DNA from: Alphaproteobacteria bacterium
Lineage (GTDB): Bacteria; Pseudomonadota; Alphaproteobacteria; Sphingomonadales; Sphingomonadaceae
Length of the DNA stretch: 64,000 nt
Reading direction: 5' to 3'
Assembly: GCA_005883305.1 (NCBI GenBank)
Contig: VBAC01000001.1
Span: 868,001 to 932,000, forward strand
Numbering within the stretch: position 1 is the first letter of the stretch; the number at the start of each line of letters is the position of its first letter. The translations under genes were made by a program, and so were the position numbers. A model generated the notes under the pieces. The model had not been told where the DNA came from, did no database searches, and saw only the letters and a list, made by a program, of their open reading frames with translations. Shown piece by piece: positions 8,221 through 17,449 of the stretch.

Positions 8221-9461
8221 CCAAGCCGATGGGCCCGATCCCCGGCGGATATACGGCGGATACGGACGGCATGCTGCTGATCGGGGGCCGCCGCGCCGAT
8301 GCTCTGGTGGAGGAGGCGGGCGATACGCCCTTGTTCGTCTACGACCTCGCTCTGGTCGACGCGAAGATCGCGCGCTTTCGCGCGGCCTTTGGCAACGTGC
8401 ATCTTCATTATGCCATAAAAGCAAATTCATACGCTCCATTATTGAAACATGTCGCGAAGCACGTCGACGGCCTCGACATCGCCTCGGCGGGGGAGCTGGA
8501 CTTTGCCCTTCAGGCCGGCGCCGATCCCGCGGCGATCAGCTTCGCCGGGCCGGGCAAGCGCGACGGCGACCTTTCCGAAGCGATCGAGGCCGGAATCACG
8601 CTCAACGCGGAGTCGGAAGGCGAGGTCGAGCGGACGCTGGCCATCGCCGCCAAGACGGGAAAGCAAGCGCGGATCGCGGTTCGCGTCAATCCGGACTTCG
8701 AGATCAAGGGCTCGGGCATGCGCATGGGCGGCGGAGCCAAGCCGTTCGGGGTCGACGCCGCGCGCGTTCCGGCGTTGGTCCAGCGAATCGTGGAGAGCGG
8801 CGCACAATGGCGCGGCTTCCACATCTTCGCGGGTTCTCAGGCGCTGTCGGCCGAGGCCCTGATCGAGGCGCAGCGCGCGACGGTCGCGCTGGCCGCGGCC
8901 CTGGCCCAGGACGCCGGCGTCACGCCGCCAGTGGTCAATCTGGGCGGCGGCTTCGGAATCCCGCATTTTCACGGCGAACGGGAACTCGACGTGGAGGCGG
9001 TGGCGGGAGCCCTTTCCAGCGCGCTTGCCGCCCGCCCCCCCATCCTCGCCGGTACGCAATTCGCGATCGAGCTCGGCCGCTGGCTGGTCGGCGAGTGCGG
9101 GGTCTATCTGACCCGGATCGTCGACCGCAAGGTCAGCCACGGCAAGACCTTCCTCGTCTGCGACGGGGGGATGCAGCACCAGCTCGCCGCCTCGGGCAAT
9201 TTCGGCCAGGTGGTGCGGCGCAACTATCCGGTGGCGATCGCGAGCCGCTTCGGCGTCGCGCCCGAGGAGGAGGAGGTGTCGATCGTCGGCTGCCTCTGCA
9301 CGCCGCTCGACCGGCTGGCGGATGACGTCATGACGCCGCGCGCCGAGCCGGGCGACCTCGTCGCCGTCTTCCTCGCCGGCGCCTACGGGCTTTCGGCCAG
9401 CCCCCAAGCCTTCCTCGCCCAGGCCCCCGCGCTCGAAATGGTCGTGAACGCAGGCGATTAA
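8217..9461 (+). CDS. PLP-dependent decarboxylase, exosortase A system-associated
   Basis: This fold-type III decarboxylase is related to diaminopimelate and ornithine decarboxylases. The 414 residues have the PLP lysine at K68 (HYAIKANSY), the phosphate-binding NLGGGFGIP, and ELGRWLVGECGVY. The second active-site region includes VGCLCTPLDRLADDV, where the C-x-x-x-D pattern matches the substrate-binding Cys of the family. ATGA overlap with the ligase gene shows coupling. The product may be an amine or amino acid used to decorate the polysaccharide, but this is inference. Confidence 0.88.
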   Translation: MTKPMGPIPGGYTADTDGMLLIGGRRADALVEEAGDTPLFVYDLALVDAKIARFRAAFGNVHLHYAIKANSYAPLLKHVAKHVDGLDIASAGELDFALQAGADPAAISFAGPGKRDGDLSEAIEAGITLNAESEGEVERTLAIAAKTGKQARIAVRVNPDFEIKGSGMRMGGGAKPFGVDAARVPALVQRIVESGAQWRGFHIFAGSQALSAEALIEAQRATVALAAALAQDAGVTPPVVNLGGGFGIPHFHGERELDVEAVAGALSSALAARPPILAGTQFAIELGRWLVGECGVYLTRIVDRKVSHGKTFLVCDGGMQHQLAASGNFGQVVRRNYPVAIASRFGVAPEEEEVSIVGCLCTPLDRLADDVMTPRAEPGDLVAVFLAGAYGLSASPQAFLAQAPALEMVVNAGD

Positions 9462-9462
9462 C

Positions 9463-9493
9463 GCCTCGCGAGGCTCAAGTCCCGCTTTGGGAC
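9463..9493. other. Two small hairpins after the decarboxylase gene
   Basis: GCCTCGCGAGGC at 9463-9474 is a perfect 12-nt palindrome. GTCCC-GCTTT-GGGAC follows at 9479-9493. Neither is followed by a T-run, so they are not a classical terminator. They begin the 164-nt gap that separates the ligase-decarboxylase pair from the EPS export genes, and could attenuate transcription or stabilise mRNA ends. A promoter for the export operon probably lies downstream of them, but no clear consensus is readable. Confidence 0.35.
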
Positions 9494-9625
9494 GCGCGGC
9501 CAAATCCCCCTTGTTCCTAACGCTAATTTTACCTCTTCGCCCCATAGCCATCCCCAAAGCGCACCGTTCGATCCCGTTCCGGGACGGCTGGGGCGCGAGC
9601 GGGAGCCGAGTGAAGAGGAATGACC

Positions 9626-10276
9626 ATGCGCCTATCCGCTAAGTCCTGGGCCGCCCTTGCAGCCACGGTCAGCGCCGTCGCCCTGACCGGCTGCGCCACC
9701 GCTCCGCGCGCCGGCAATTTGCTTCCGCCGGCGAGCCTAGCCGACGAGACGGTCGGCGCCGTGGCCGACAGCTACATCATCGGCCCGGCCGACGAGCTGA
9801 CCCTGTTCGTCTGGCGCAACCAGGAGCTCAGCGTCACCGCCCAGGTCCGTCCCGACGGCCGAATCACCACCCCGCTGATCACCGACATGGTCGCCGCCGG
9901 CAAGACTCCGGCCCAGCTCGCCGACGACATCCGCGCCGCTCTCGCCCAATATATCCAGGAGCCGCTCGTCTCGGTGATCGTCAACCGGCCGCAGGGAAGC
10001 TTCTCGCAGCAGATCCGAATCGTCGGCGCCGCGGTTCGGCCGACCGCTCTGCCCTACCGCGCCAACATGACCGTGATGGACGCCATGATCGCGGCCGGCG
10101 GCCTTTCCGAATTCGCCGCGGGCGACCGCGCCAAGCTGATCCGCGCCGACCGCGCCAGCGGCCAGCAGCGCGAATACGACCTTCACCTCACCACGCTTCT
10201 GCGCCGCGGCGATATCCGCGCCAACGTCCGGCTCGAGCCGGGCGACGTCATCATCATTCCCGAGAGCATGTTCTAG
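9626..10276 (+). CDS. XrtA-associated polysaccharide export lipoprotein (Wza-like)
   Basis: This outer-membrane export protein should form the periplasm-to-outside channel for the polysaccharide. The lipobox LTGC places the lipidated Cys at C23 after a typical signal peptide. A polysaccharide-export (Poly_export) domain follows from about residue 45 (YIIGPADELTLFVWRN), then a SLBB-like region (IRIVGAAVRPTALPY). At 216 residues it is the short form without the C-terminal helix of E. coli Wza. I chose the second ATG (9626), which has GAGG 7 nt upstream; the ATG at 9620 is too close to it. Confidence 0.9.
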   Translation: MRLSAKSWAALAATVSAVALTGCATAPRAGNLLPPASLADETVGAVADSYIIGPADELTLFVWRNQELSVTAQVRPDGRITTPLITDMVAAGKTPAQLADDIRAALAQYIQEPLVSVIVNRPQGSFSQQIRIVGAAVRPTALPYRANMTVMDAMIAAGGLSEFAAGDRAKLIRADRASGQQREYDLHLTTLLRRGDIRANVRLEPGDVIIIPESMF

Positions 10277-10279
10277 GAC

Positions 10280-11815
10280 ATGGACGGGCTCTACGATCAG
10301 CTGAGGCTCGCCCTCCACCAGGTCTGGCGCCGCCGCTGGCTGGCGATGGCCGTCGCCTGGGGCGTGTGCGTGCTCGGCTGGCTGGTCGTCGCTTTGATCC
10401 CGTCGAGCTACGAGGCCAAGGGGCGCCTCTTCGTCCAGATGCAGTCGATCCTTCCCAACCAGATCGGAATCACCTCGGACGAGCGCAACAACCAGCTTCT
10501 CCGCCTCAAGCAAACGCTGACCTCGAACGAGAATCTGGTGCGCGTGGTCCGCCGCACCGATCTCAACACGCTCGTCGCCAGCGACGCCGATTTGCCCGGG
10601 GTGGTTTCCGGGCTTCGCCAGCGCATCACGGTCACCGCCCAGCCCGACGGCGGCATCGAGATCAGCGCAAAATCGAATGTTCCCGGCTTCTCCAACGGCC
10701 AGAACGCCCGCACCGCGGCGGCGACCGTCCAGGGGCTGATCGACGTGTTCATCGAGCAGAACCTTTCCGGCGACCGCCGCGAGACCGGCCAGGCGGCCCA
10801 AGTGCTCGACGAGGAGCTTCGCCGGCGCGAGACCGCGCTCCAGGAGGCCGAGCAGCGCCGGGTCGACTTCGAGCAGCGCTACATGGGCGTGCTTCCCGGC
10901 GCCGGATCGATCGCCGACCGGATGTCGGCGGCGCAGGTCGAGCTTTCCAGCCTCGAGCAGCAGATCGCCGCGGCCAACGGAGCGCTCACCTCGATGCGCT
11001 CGCAGCTCGCCGCGACTCCTCAGCAACTGCCCGGAGCCGAGGGGAGCGGCGGCGCGACCGCAAGCGGCCAGCTCGCCCAGCTCGAAGGCCAGGTCGCCTC
11101 GATGCTCGCCCGCGGCTGGACCGAATCGCATCCGGACATCACTTATGCCCGCCAGCAGATCGCTCGCCTCCGCCCCTTCGCGGCGCAGGAGCGAAGCTCG
11201 GGCAACACCGGCGGAATCTCCAATCCGAGCTACGTCTCGCTTCGCGCGATGATGGCCGAGCGCGAGGCGACCCTCGCCGCCGCCCAGGCGCGGCGCAACC
11301 AGCTCCAGTCCGATCTCGCGCAGCTCTCCTCGCGCCAGTCGACCGAGCCCGGCCTCGCCGCCGAGCAGACCCGGCTCACCCACGATTACGACGTCCTGAA
11401 GCAGCAATATGACCAGCTGCTCGCCAACCGCGAGCAGGTCCGCCTGCGCAGCGACGTCCAGGCGCGCACCAGCCCGATCACCGTCCAGGTGGTCGAGCCG
11501 CCGAGCGTTCCGACCGTTCCGGCCGCGCCCAACCGGCCCGTCTTCCTCACCGCGATCCTGATTCTCGGGATCGGCGCCGGAGTCGCCGCCGCCTTCCTCG
11601 CCGGCCAGCTCCAGACCACCTTCCCGACCCAGAACAAGCTCGCCGAGGTGACCGGCCTGCCGGTGCTCGGAACGGTGAGCGAGGTCGTGACCCGGCCCGA
11701 GCGTCTCCATCGCCGCCAGCGGCTGATCTGGCTCGGCGGGGCGGGGGCCGCGCTGGCCGCAAGCTGGGCGATCCTGATCGTCGTCGAATTCTGGCAGCGA
11801 AGCATGGTGGCATGA
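10280..11815 (+). CDS. XrtA-associated polysaccharide chain-length determinant
   Basis: This inner-membrane co-polymerase (Wzz/GumC type) controls chain length and contacts the export lipoprotein. The 511 residues have one membrane helix at about 21-40, a periplasmic domain rich in coiled coil (about 165-245 and 320-380, with EEQ/RRRETALQEAEQRR-like heptads), and a GNVR-type region TRLTHDYDVLKQQYDQLL. A second membrane helix lies at about 420-440. There is no kinase domain in this chain; that function is encoded by the next gene. It starts 3 nt after the lipoprotein stop. Confidence 0.9.
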   Translation: MDGLYDQLRLALHQVWRRRWLAMAVAWGVCVLGWLVVALIPSSYEAKGRLFVQMQSILPNQIGITSDERNNQLLRLKQTLTSNENLVRVVRRTDLNTLVASDADLPGVVSGLRQRITVTAQPDGGIEISAKSNVPGFSNGQNARTAAATVQGLIDVFIEQNLSGDRRETGQAAQVLDEELRRRETALQEAEQRRVDFEQRYMGVLPGAGSIADRMSAAQVELSSLEQQIAAANGALTSMRSQLAATPQQLPGAEGSGGATASGQLAQLEGQVASMLARGWTESHPDITYARQQIARLRPFAAQERSSGNTGGISNPSYVSLRAMMAEREATLAAAQARRNQLQSDLAQLSSRQSTEPGLAAEQTRLTHDYDVLKQQYDQLLANREQVRLRSDVQARTSPITVQVVEPPSVPTVPAAPNRPVFLTAILILGIGAGVAAAFLAGQLQTTFPTQNKLAEVTGLPVLGTVSEVVTRPERLHRRQRLIWLGGAGAALAASWAILIVVEFWQRSMVA

Positions 11816-11823
11816 GGAACGAG

Positions 11824-12789
11824 ATGAAGCACACGCCGCCATCCTTGCTCGAGCGCGCCGCCGAGCTCTACGATTTCAGCGTGCCCATGCGCGCGCCCGC
11901 GGCGGCCGTGAGCGAACCGCCACCCGCTCCGGAGCCGGAGCCGGAGCCCGATCCCGAGCCGGTCATCGCGCCGGAGCCGGTCGAAGCGCCGTCGCCCGTC
12001 CACCGCGCCGTTCGGGCGGTCGAGGCTTCGGTGCGCCGCACCAGCCCCCGCGGCCCAGAAGCGGCGGTCGATCGCGCCGCCCTTGCGGAGGCGGGCTTCG
12101 TCGTGCCCGAAGGCGCGGTCACCGGAATCGCCGAGGAATTCCGGCTGATCAAGCACCAGCTTCTCGCCGCGATCGGCGAAGCGCCGGCCGACGGCAATCC
12201 GCGCGCCCGCGCGGTCCTGGTCGCATCCGCCCAGCCCAAGGCCGGCAAGACCTTCTGCGCCGTGAACCTGGCGCTGAGCCTCGCCGGGGAGCGCGACGTG
12301 GAGGTGCTCCTGGTCGACGGCGACGCCCCCAATCCGGACGCGCTCGGCAAGCTCGGCATCCCGGGCGACGGCCCCGGCCTGATCGACGCTCTGGCGGACC
12401 CGCAAGCGGATCCCGAATCCTTCGTCATCCGCACCGACGTGCCGGGCCTCTCGGTCCTGCCGGCGGGGCGCAAAACCAATAATGTGCCGGAGCTGTTCGC
12501 TTCGGATCGTACCCGGGAGGTGCTGGCGGATCTCGTCGCCGGCGACAGGCGAAGGATCGTCATCATCGATTCCCCGCCTGCCCTGATGGCGTCGCACGCG
12601 ACCGTCCTGGCCCGACATGTCGGGCAGGCCCTGGTCGTCGTTCGCGCCGACCAGACAACCGAAGCCGATCTGCGCGAGACGATCGGCCTGCTCTCGGGAT
12701 GCGGCCGCCTGGGCCTCGTCCTGAACGGAGCGGGCCTCGCCGTCACCGGGCGCAAATACGGCGCCTACGATGGGTACGGCCATGACTGA
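11824..12789 (+). CDS. XrtA-associated tyrosine autokinase (BY-kinase)
   Basis: This cytoplasmic bacterial tyrosine kinase works with the preceding chain-length protein. The 321 residues start with a low-complexity acidic and proline linker (repeated PEPEPDPEP near 35-55). The Walker A is KAGKTF with K142, the Walker A' is VLLVDGD, and the Walker B is IVIIDSPP. The C-terminal tail has three tyrosines (YGAYDGY), the expected autophosphorylation cluster. I chose ATG 11824 because GAGGA stands 5 nt upstream. An ATG at 11812, overlapping the previous stop, is the alternative and would add four residues. Confidence 0.88.
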   Translation: MKHTPPSLLERAAELYDFSVPMRAPAAAVSEPPPAPEPEPEPDPEPVIAPEPVEAPSPVHRAVRAVEASVRRTSPRGPEAAVDRAALAEAGFVVPEGAVTGIAEEFRLIKHQLLAAIGEAPADGNPRARAVLVASAQPKAGKTFCAVNLALSLAGERDVEVLLVDGDAPNPDALGKLGIPGDGPGLIDALADPQADPESFVIRTDVPGLSVLPAGRKTNNVPELFASDRTREVLADLVAGDRRRIVIIDSPPALMASHATVLARHVGQALVVVRADQTTEADLRETIGLLSGCGRLGLVLNGAGLAVTGRKYGAYDGYGHD

Positions 12790-14476
12790 TCTTCACCTGA
12801 ACCGTTTCTCGCGGCTCGCCGCCTTGCTCGGCCTCGCTCTGGCGGGGGCGAGCGCCCATGCACAGGAGGCGCCCAGCCCGTCGGTCACGGGGAGCGCGAC
12901 CCAGGCCGACAGCGGCGGAGCGCCGCCTCCCGGCGCCGAGGCGCCCGCACCGGCGGCCGCGCCCCACAGCCGGGGCGAGATCCATCCCTATCTGGAGGTG
13001 GCCCAGACCCTCAGCGCGGACCTGAACGGCGGCGACACGCTGACCTACACCAGCGTCGCCGTGGGCGTGAACGGCCATGTCGAATCGCACCGCGTCGCCG
13101 CGCAGTTCGGCGTTCGCTACCAGCAGAATGTCGAGTGGAGCGGCGATCTCCCCAACAATTCGATGCTCTCGGGCGTTGCCCAGGCGCATCTCCAGGTCGC
13201 GCCGAACCTGCTGTCCTTCGATGTCGGCGCCATGGCCACCCATACGGCGGGCGAGGGGCGCGCCCAGGGCGTCACCGCGCAGGATGCGTCGGTCAACGTC
13301 TACAGCGTCTATGCCGGCCCAACGCTTTCGACCAGCGCCGGACCGGTGGCGATCAACGCCGCCTATCGCTTCGGCTACGTCAAGGTCGACGACGACCGCC
13401 ATCTTCCGGCCAATCTCGACCAGGTGTTCGACGATTCGACCGCCCACAGCCTGACCGCGAGCATCGGCATGGGAACGAACGGCGGCCTGCCGTTCGGCTG
13501 GACCGTCGGCGGCGGCTATAGCCGCGAGGATTCGGGCGGCTTCTTCGGCAACCGCTTCGAGATGGCCTATATCCGCGGCGACGTGGTCTTTCCGGTCAGC
13601 CCGACCTTCGCTCTGACCGCGGGGATCGGCTACGAGGATATCGAATCCTCGCAATATGATTACGTCCGCGACGTGAACGGCGCGATCGTGATCGGAGTCA
13701 ACGGACTTCCCGTTCCCAACCCCAACGCGCCGCGGCTTTCCGTCTACAAGATGGACGACGTCATGTACGACGCCGGAATCATCTGGCGCCCGAGCCCGCG
13801 CACCGAGCTTCAGGCGCGCGCAGGGCATCGCTACGGCGGAACGACCTTCACCGGCTCGCTCGCCCACCAGCTCAACGAGCACGAGGCGATCAACGCGGTC
13901 GTGTTCGACACGGTGGAAACGTTTGGCCGTCAACTTTCCACGAATATCAGTGCCTTGCCGTCCAATGCTAATATCAACATCGATCCTCTGACGGGCAATC
14001 TTTCGGGTTGCGTGTTCGGCGCGAACGGCGGCGGCACCTGCCTCGCCAACACGCTGCAGCGGATCAGCCCGAGCACTTTCCGGGCGCGCGGCGGAAGCAT
14101 CATCTACGCCGGATCGCGCGGCCTTTGGAATTACGGCATGGGCGCGAGCTACACCCACCACCGCTATTTCCTGCCGACCAGCCCGGTCAACGTCGCCTTC
14201 GCCAGCGAGGACGAGATTTATGGCGTCAATGCGTCGCTCGGCCGGCAGCTGACCAGGGAATCGAGCGTCAGCGTCAGCGCCTATGCGAGCTGGTACGACA
14301 GCGATCTGGCCGCCTTGCAGGACGTGACCACGGTCGGCGCCTCGCTGAGCTATGACCATCGCTTCCTGCTCGACCGGCTGCAGCTGCTTGCGGCGCTGGG
14401 CCTCTACAACAGCAATAACGGCATCGACGACACCGCGGTCCTCTCCGCGCTCGTCGGCCTGCGCTACACCTTCTGA
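12782..14476 (+). CDS. XrtA-associated outer-membrane beta-barrel protein
   Basis: This 564-residue protein resembles the PEP-CTERM/XrtA-system outer-membrane proteins. A signal peptide covers about residues 1-30 (LAALLGLALAGASAHA). A Pro/Ala/Gly linker follows (about 31-65), then many amphipathic beta strands (for example TYTSVAVGVNGHVE, FGWTVGGGYSRED). It ends in the outer-membrane signature RYTF with terminal Phe. It may serve as a secretion or anchoring porin for the polysaccharide. ATG 12782 overlaps the kinase stop by 8 nt; an ATG at 12770 would add residues before the signal peptide. Confidence 0.82.
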   Translation: MTDLHLNRFSRLAALLGLALAGASAHAQEAPSPSVTGSATQADSGGAPPPGAEAPAPAAAPHSRGEIHPYLEVAQTLSADLNGGDTLTYTSVAVGVNGHVESHRVAAQFGVRYQQNVEWSGDLPNNSMLSGVAQAHLQVAPNLLSFDVGAMATHTAGEGRAQGVTAQDASVNVYSVYAGPTLSTSAGPVAINAAYRFGYVKVDDDRHLPANLDQVFDDSTAHSLTASIGMGTNGGLPFGWTVGGGYSREDSGGFFGNRFEMAYIRGDVVFPVSPTFALTAGIGYEDIESSQYDYVRDVNGAIVIGVNGLPVPNPNAPRLSVYKMDDVMYDAGIIWRPSPRTELQARAGHRYGGTTFTGSLAHQLNEHEAINAVVFDTVETFGRQLSTNISALPSNANINIDPLTGNLSGCVFGANGGGTCLANTLQRISPSTFRARGGSIIYAGSRGLWNYGMGASYTHHRYFLPTSPVNVAFASEDEIYGVNASLGRQLTRESSVSVSAYASWYDSDLAALQDVTTVGASLSYDHRFLLDRLQLLAALGLYNSNNGIDDTAVLSALVGLRYTF

Positions 14477-14497
14477 CGCGCGGCGAGGGAGACAGAC

Positions 14498-15565
14498 ATG
14501 TACACCGATCGCTTCGGCCTCACCCGACAGCCTTTCCAGCTGACGCCGGACGCGCATTTCTGGTTCGACAGCCGCACCCATAAAAAGGCGATGGCCTATT
14601 TGGGCTACGGCCTTGCCCAGGGCGAGGGCTTCATCGTCGTCACCGGAGAGATCGGCGCCGGCAAGTCCACGCTCGTCGCCCATCTGATGGCCAATATCGA
14701 CCGCGCGCGCCTCAATGCGATCAGCCTGGTTTCGACCCAGGTCGAGGGTGACGACATGCTTCGGCTGGTCGCCCAGGGCCTGGGGCTCAACACGGGCGCT
14801 GTCGAGAAGGCGCGGCTGCTCGACTCGGTCGAGCACCAGCTCGAGGCGGACTTGAGGGCCGGCAAGCGCACCTTGCTGATCGTCGACGAGGCGCAGAACC
14901 TCCCGGTCTCGGCGCTGGAGGAGCTGCGCATGCTCTCCAACTTCCAGATCGCCGGCCGCGCTCTGATCCAGCTCGTCCTGCTCGGCCAGCCCGAATTTCG
15001 CGACAAGCTCGCGAGCCCCGGGCTCGAGCAGCTGCGCCAGCGGGTCATCGCCACCCATCATCTCGACGCCATGGGCGCCGACGAGGTCGCCGCTTACGTC
15101 CGCCACCGCCTGACGCTCGCCGACTGGCAGGGCCGGCCCGATTTCGACTCCGCCGGGTTCGAGGCGATCCATCGCCACAGCGGCGGCATTCCGCGGCGGG
15201 TCAACCAGATCGCGCACCGCGTGCTGCTCGGTGCCGCGATCGAGAATGCCGAGCGGATCACCGCGCAGGACGTCGATGCGATCGCCGCCGAGATGAACGC
15301 CGACGCGGCCCGCCCCGCGCCGCGCGAGGAGCCCGTGATTCCGCTGCGCGCCGCCAATCGCACGCCGGTCGCGGCCAACGAGCAGGCGCCGCCGGCGGCT
15401 CCCGAGCCGTCCGTCGCGGCTCCGGATCCGGGGCTCGAGCGGCGAGTCGCCGTGCTCGAGGCGCAACTGGAGGAGCAGGAGGCTTTGCTCCGCCGAACGC
15501 TGACCCTGCTGATCGACTGGGTGGAATCGGGTCCCGAGGCGGCTTACCGTCATCACGCGGCTTAG
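14498..15565 (+). CDS. XrtA-associated ExeA/GspA-like ATPase
   Basis: This AAA+ ATPase is the type found in every XrtA cluster. It has the ExeA-like start YTDRFGLTRQPFQLTPD, a Walker A GEIGAGKST with K56, and a Walker B LLIVDEAQN with D130 and E131. Sensor-type residues lie in HSGGIPRRVNQIAHR. The C-terminal 80 residues are a Pro/Ala-rich linker and a predicted coiled coil (EAQLEEQEALLRRTL). The family member GspA is membrane-linked; here no clear membrane helix is visible. GGGAG is 6 nt before the ATG. Its exact task in the locus is unknown. Confidence 0.88.
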   Translation: MYTDRFGLTRQPFQLTPDAHFWFDSRTHKKAMAYLGYGLAQGEGFIVVTGEIGAGKSTLVAHLMANIDRARLNAISLVSTQVEGDDMLRLVAQGLGLNTGAVEKARLLDSVEHQLEADLRAGKRTLLIVDEAQNLPVSALEELRMLSNFQIAGRALIQLVLLGQPEFRDKLASPGLEQLRQRVIATHHLDAMGADEVAAYVRHRLTLADWQGRPDFDSAGFEAIHRHSGGIPRRVNQIAHRVLLGAAIENAERITAQDVDAIAAEMNADAARPAPREEPVIPLRAANRTPVAANEQAPPAAPEPSVAAPDPGLERRVAVLEAQLEEQEALLRRTLTLLIDWVESGPEAAYRHHAA

Positions 15566-15569
15566 CGCC

Positions 15570-16424
15570 GTGAAGGCCGTGAAGAACGCCCTTTCCGTCG
15601 ACGTCGAGGACTGGTTCCAGGTCGGCGCCTTCGAGCGCGTGATCCACCGCGCCGACTGGGACAGCCTGCCGCGCCGGGTCGAGCACAACACCGACGCGGT
15701 GCTCGCGCTTTTCGAGGAAGCGCGGGTCAAGGCGACCTTCTTCACCCTGGGCTGGGTCGCCGCGCGCCACCCCGCCCTGATCCGCCGAATCGCCGAAGCC
15801 GGCCACGAGGTCGCCAGCCACGGCTGGGACCATCGCCGGGTCCACACGCTCGACGTCAGGGCGTTTCGCGCCGACCTGGTCCAGGCGCGAGCGGCGATCG
15901 AGGACGCGGCCGGCACGGAGGTTCGCGGCTATCGCGCGCCGAGCTTTTCGATCGACCACCGCACGCCTTGGGCGCACGAGGCGCTCGCCGCGGAAGGCTA
16001 TGCCTATTCCTCCAGCGTCGCTCCGATCCGACACGACCATTATGGCTGGCCGGGCGCGCCGCGCTTCGCCTGGCGCCCGATCGAGGGATCGCCCCTGATC
16101 GAGCTTCCGGTGACCACATTCGAGCTTGGCGGGCGGCGCTATGCGGCAGGCGGCGGGGGCTTTTTCCGGCTGATGCCCTACGCGCTGTCGAACTGGGCGG
16201 TCGCCCGGGTCAACCGCCGCGACGAGCGGCCCGCAATCTTCTATTTCCATCCCTGGGAGATCGATCCGGGCCAGCCGCGAGTGCCCGGTGCGCCGCTGAA
16301 ATCGAACCTTCGCCATTACACCAATCTTTCGGGAATGCGCCCCAAGCTGCTGAAATTGTTCCGTGCCCACGCCTGGGGCCGGACCGACGAGGTGGCTGCG
16401 GCGGAGCAGGAGCGGCTTCAGTGA
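15570..16424 (+). CDS. XrtA-associated polysaccharide deacetylase
   Basis: This carbohydrate esterase family 4 enzyme probably removes N- or O-acetyl groups from the polysaccharide. The 284 residues carry the NodB motifs: the catalytic and metal Asp in DVEDW (11-15), ATFFTLG, the zinc ligands H84 and H88 in SHGWDH, and RGYRAPSFSID. A C-terminal region IFYFHPWEIDPGQPR is typical of the XrtA-linked subgroup (DUF3473-like). The start is GTG 15570, 4 nt after the ATPase stop; a second GTG at 15579 is possible. No signal peptide is seen. Confidence 0.9.
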   Translation: MKAVKNALSVDVEDWFQVGAFERVIHRADWDSLPRRVEHNTDAVLALFEEARVKATFFTLGWVAARHPALIRRIAEAGHEVASHGWDHRRVHTLDVRAFRADLVQARAAIEDAAGTEVRGYRAPSFSIDHRTPWAHEALAAEGYAYSSSVAPIRHDHYGWPGAPRFAWRPIEGSPLIELPVTTFELGGRRYAAGGGGFFRLMPYALSNWAVARVNRRDERPAIFYFHPWEIDPGQPRVPGAPLKSNLRHYTNLSGMRPKLLKLFRAHAWGRTDEVAAAEQERLQ

Positions 16425-17449
16425 ACGCTCCGGCGCCGAAGCTTCGAATCGCCGTCCGAAGGGCCGATCTCGACGCCGAGCGGGCGCGGATTGACGGCTT
16501 CGTCGCGGAGCATCCGGACGGGACGATCTTTCACCGCCCACAATGGAGCCGGGCGGTCGAGCGCGGATGCGGCCAGCGCGCCCACTTTCTCCTCGCCGAG
16601 CGCGGCGGGGCGCTGGTGGGGCTGCTGCCGCTGACCGAGATCCGCTCGCTTTTGTTCGGCAATGCGCTGGTCTCGGCGGGCTTCGGCACCGGCGGCGGGA
16701 TCCTCGGCGACGGAGCGGGGGCGCTCGCCGATGCCGCCTGGGCGCTCGGCTATCCCGGAGTCGAGTTGCGCGGCGGCCCGGTCCCGGACGGCTGGGAAGC
16801 GGCGAGCGGCACCTATGCCGGCTTCACCCGCGACCTTCCCGCCGACGCGCAGACCCTGCTTGCCGCAATCCCCAAGCGCCAGCGGGCGGAGGTCAGGAAG
16901 GCGCTGGAGACGACGCTCGCGACATCCGCCGGACGCGACCGGCGCCACCGCGACGCTCATTTCCGGGTCTATTCGGAAAGCGTCCGAAACCTCGGAACTC
17001 CGGTCTTTCCCCGCGCTTTGTTCGCTGCCGCGCTCGATGAATTCGGCGAGGAGGCGGACGTCACCATCGCCTGGCTGGACGGCCGCCCGCTCGCGGCGCT
17101 GCTCAACTTCTACTTCAAGGGCGCGGTCCATCCTTATTGGGGCGGCGGAGTCTCCGCGGCGCGCAAGGCGCGAGCCAACGACCTCGTCCAGTTCGACGTC
17201 ATGCGCCGGGCGATCGAGCGCGGCTGCACGCGCGCCGATTTCGGCCGCTCCAAGATCGGCACCGGCCCCTGGTCGCGAAAGCGGATCTGGGGCTTCGAGG
17301 AGACGCCGCTGACCTACGCGGTGCGCGGCGAAAGGCGCGAGGTGAACCCGCTCAACCCCAAATACCGCCTGCAGATCGCGGCTTGGTCGCGGCTCCCCCT
17401 GTGGCTCGCCAACCGGATCGGCCCTTTGATCGCTCGAGGGCTAGGATGA
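16421..17449 (+). CDS. FemAB family XrtA/PEP-CTERM-associated protein
   Basis: This 342-residue GNAT-fold protein belongs to the FemAB-like group that is constantly linked to XrtA. Family traits are IFHRPQWSRAVE near the start, the central LLAAIPKRQRAEVRKAL, and the C-terminal SKIGTGPWSRKRIWGFEETPL. It may transfer an aminoacyl or acyl group, by analogy to peptidoglycan FemX. GTG 16421 overlaps the deacetylase stop (GTGA) and has GGAG 8 nt upstream. Together with the protein at 5676 it gives the locus two transferases of similar fold. Confidence 0.87.
   Translation: MNAPAPKLRIAVRRADLDAERARIDGFVAEHPDGTIFHRPQWSRAVERGCGQRAHFLLAERGGALVGLLPLTEIRSLLFGNALVSAGFGTGGGILGDGAGALADAAWALGYPGVELRGGPVPDGWEAASGTYAGFTRDLPADAQTLLAAIPKRQRAEVRKALETTLATSAGRDRRHRDAHFRVYSESVRNLGTPVFPRALFAAALDEFGEEADVTIAWLDGRPLAALLNFYFKGAVHPYWGGGVSAARKARANDLVQFDVMRRAIERGCTRADFGRSKIGTGPWSRKRIWGFEETPLTYAVRGERREVNPLNPKYRLQIAAWSRLPLWLANRIGPLIARGLG

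Noticed and set aside
9494-9625. Sigma-54 promoter upstream of the EPS export gene
   Set aside because: I looked for TGGC-N-GC spacing, which some XrtA loci use, and found none.
9737-11842. A 701-codon minus-strand open frame
   Set aside because: It is antisense to the export lipoprotein and chain-length genes, with low-complexity composition and no recognisable domain.
12743-15916. A 1057-codon open frame on the minus strand opposite the EPS genes
   Set aside because: It is antisense to four well-supported XrtA genes, has no domain pattern and is rich in Arg, Gly and Ala, as expected of a shadow frame in GC-rich DNA.
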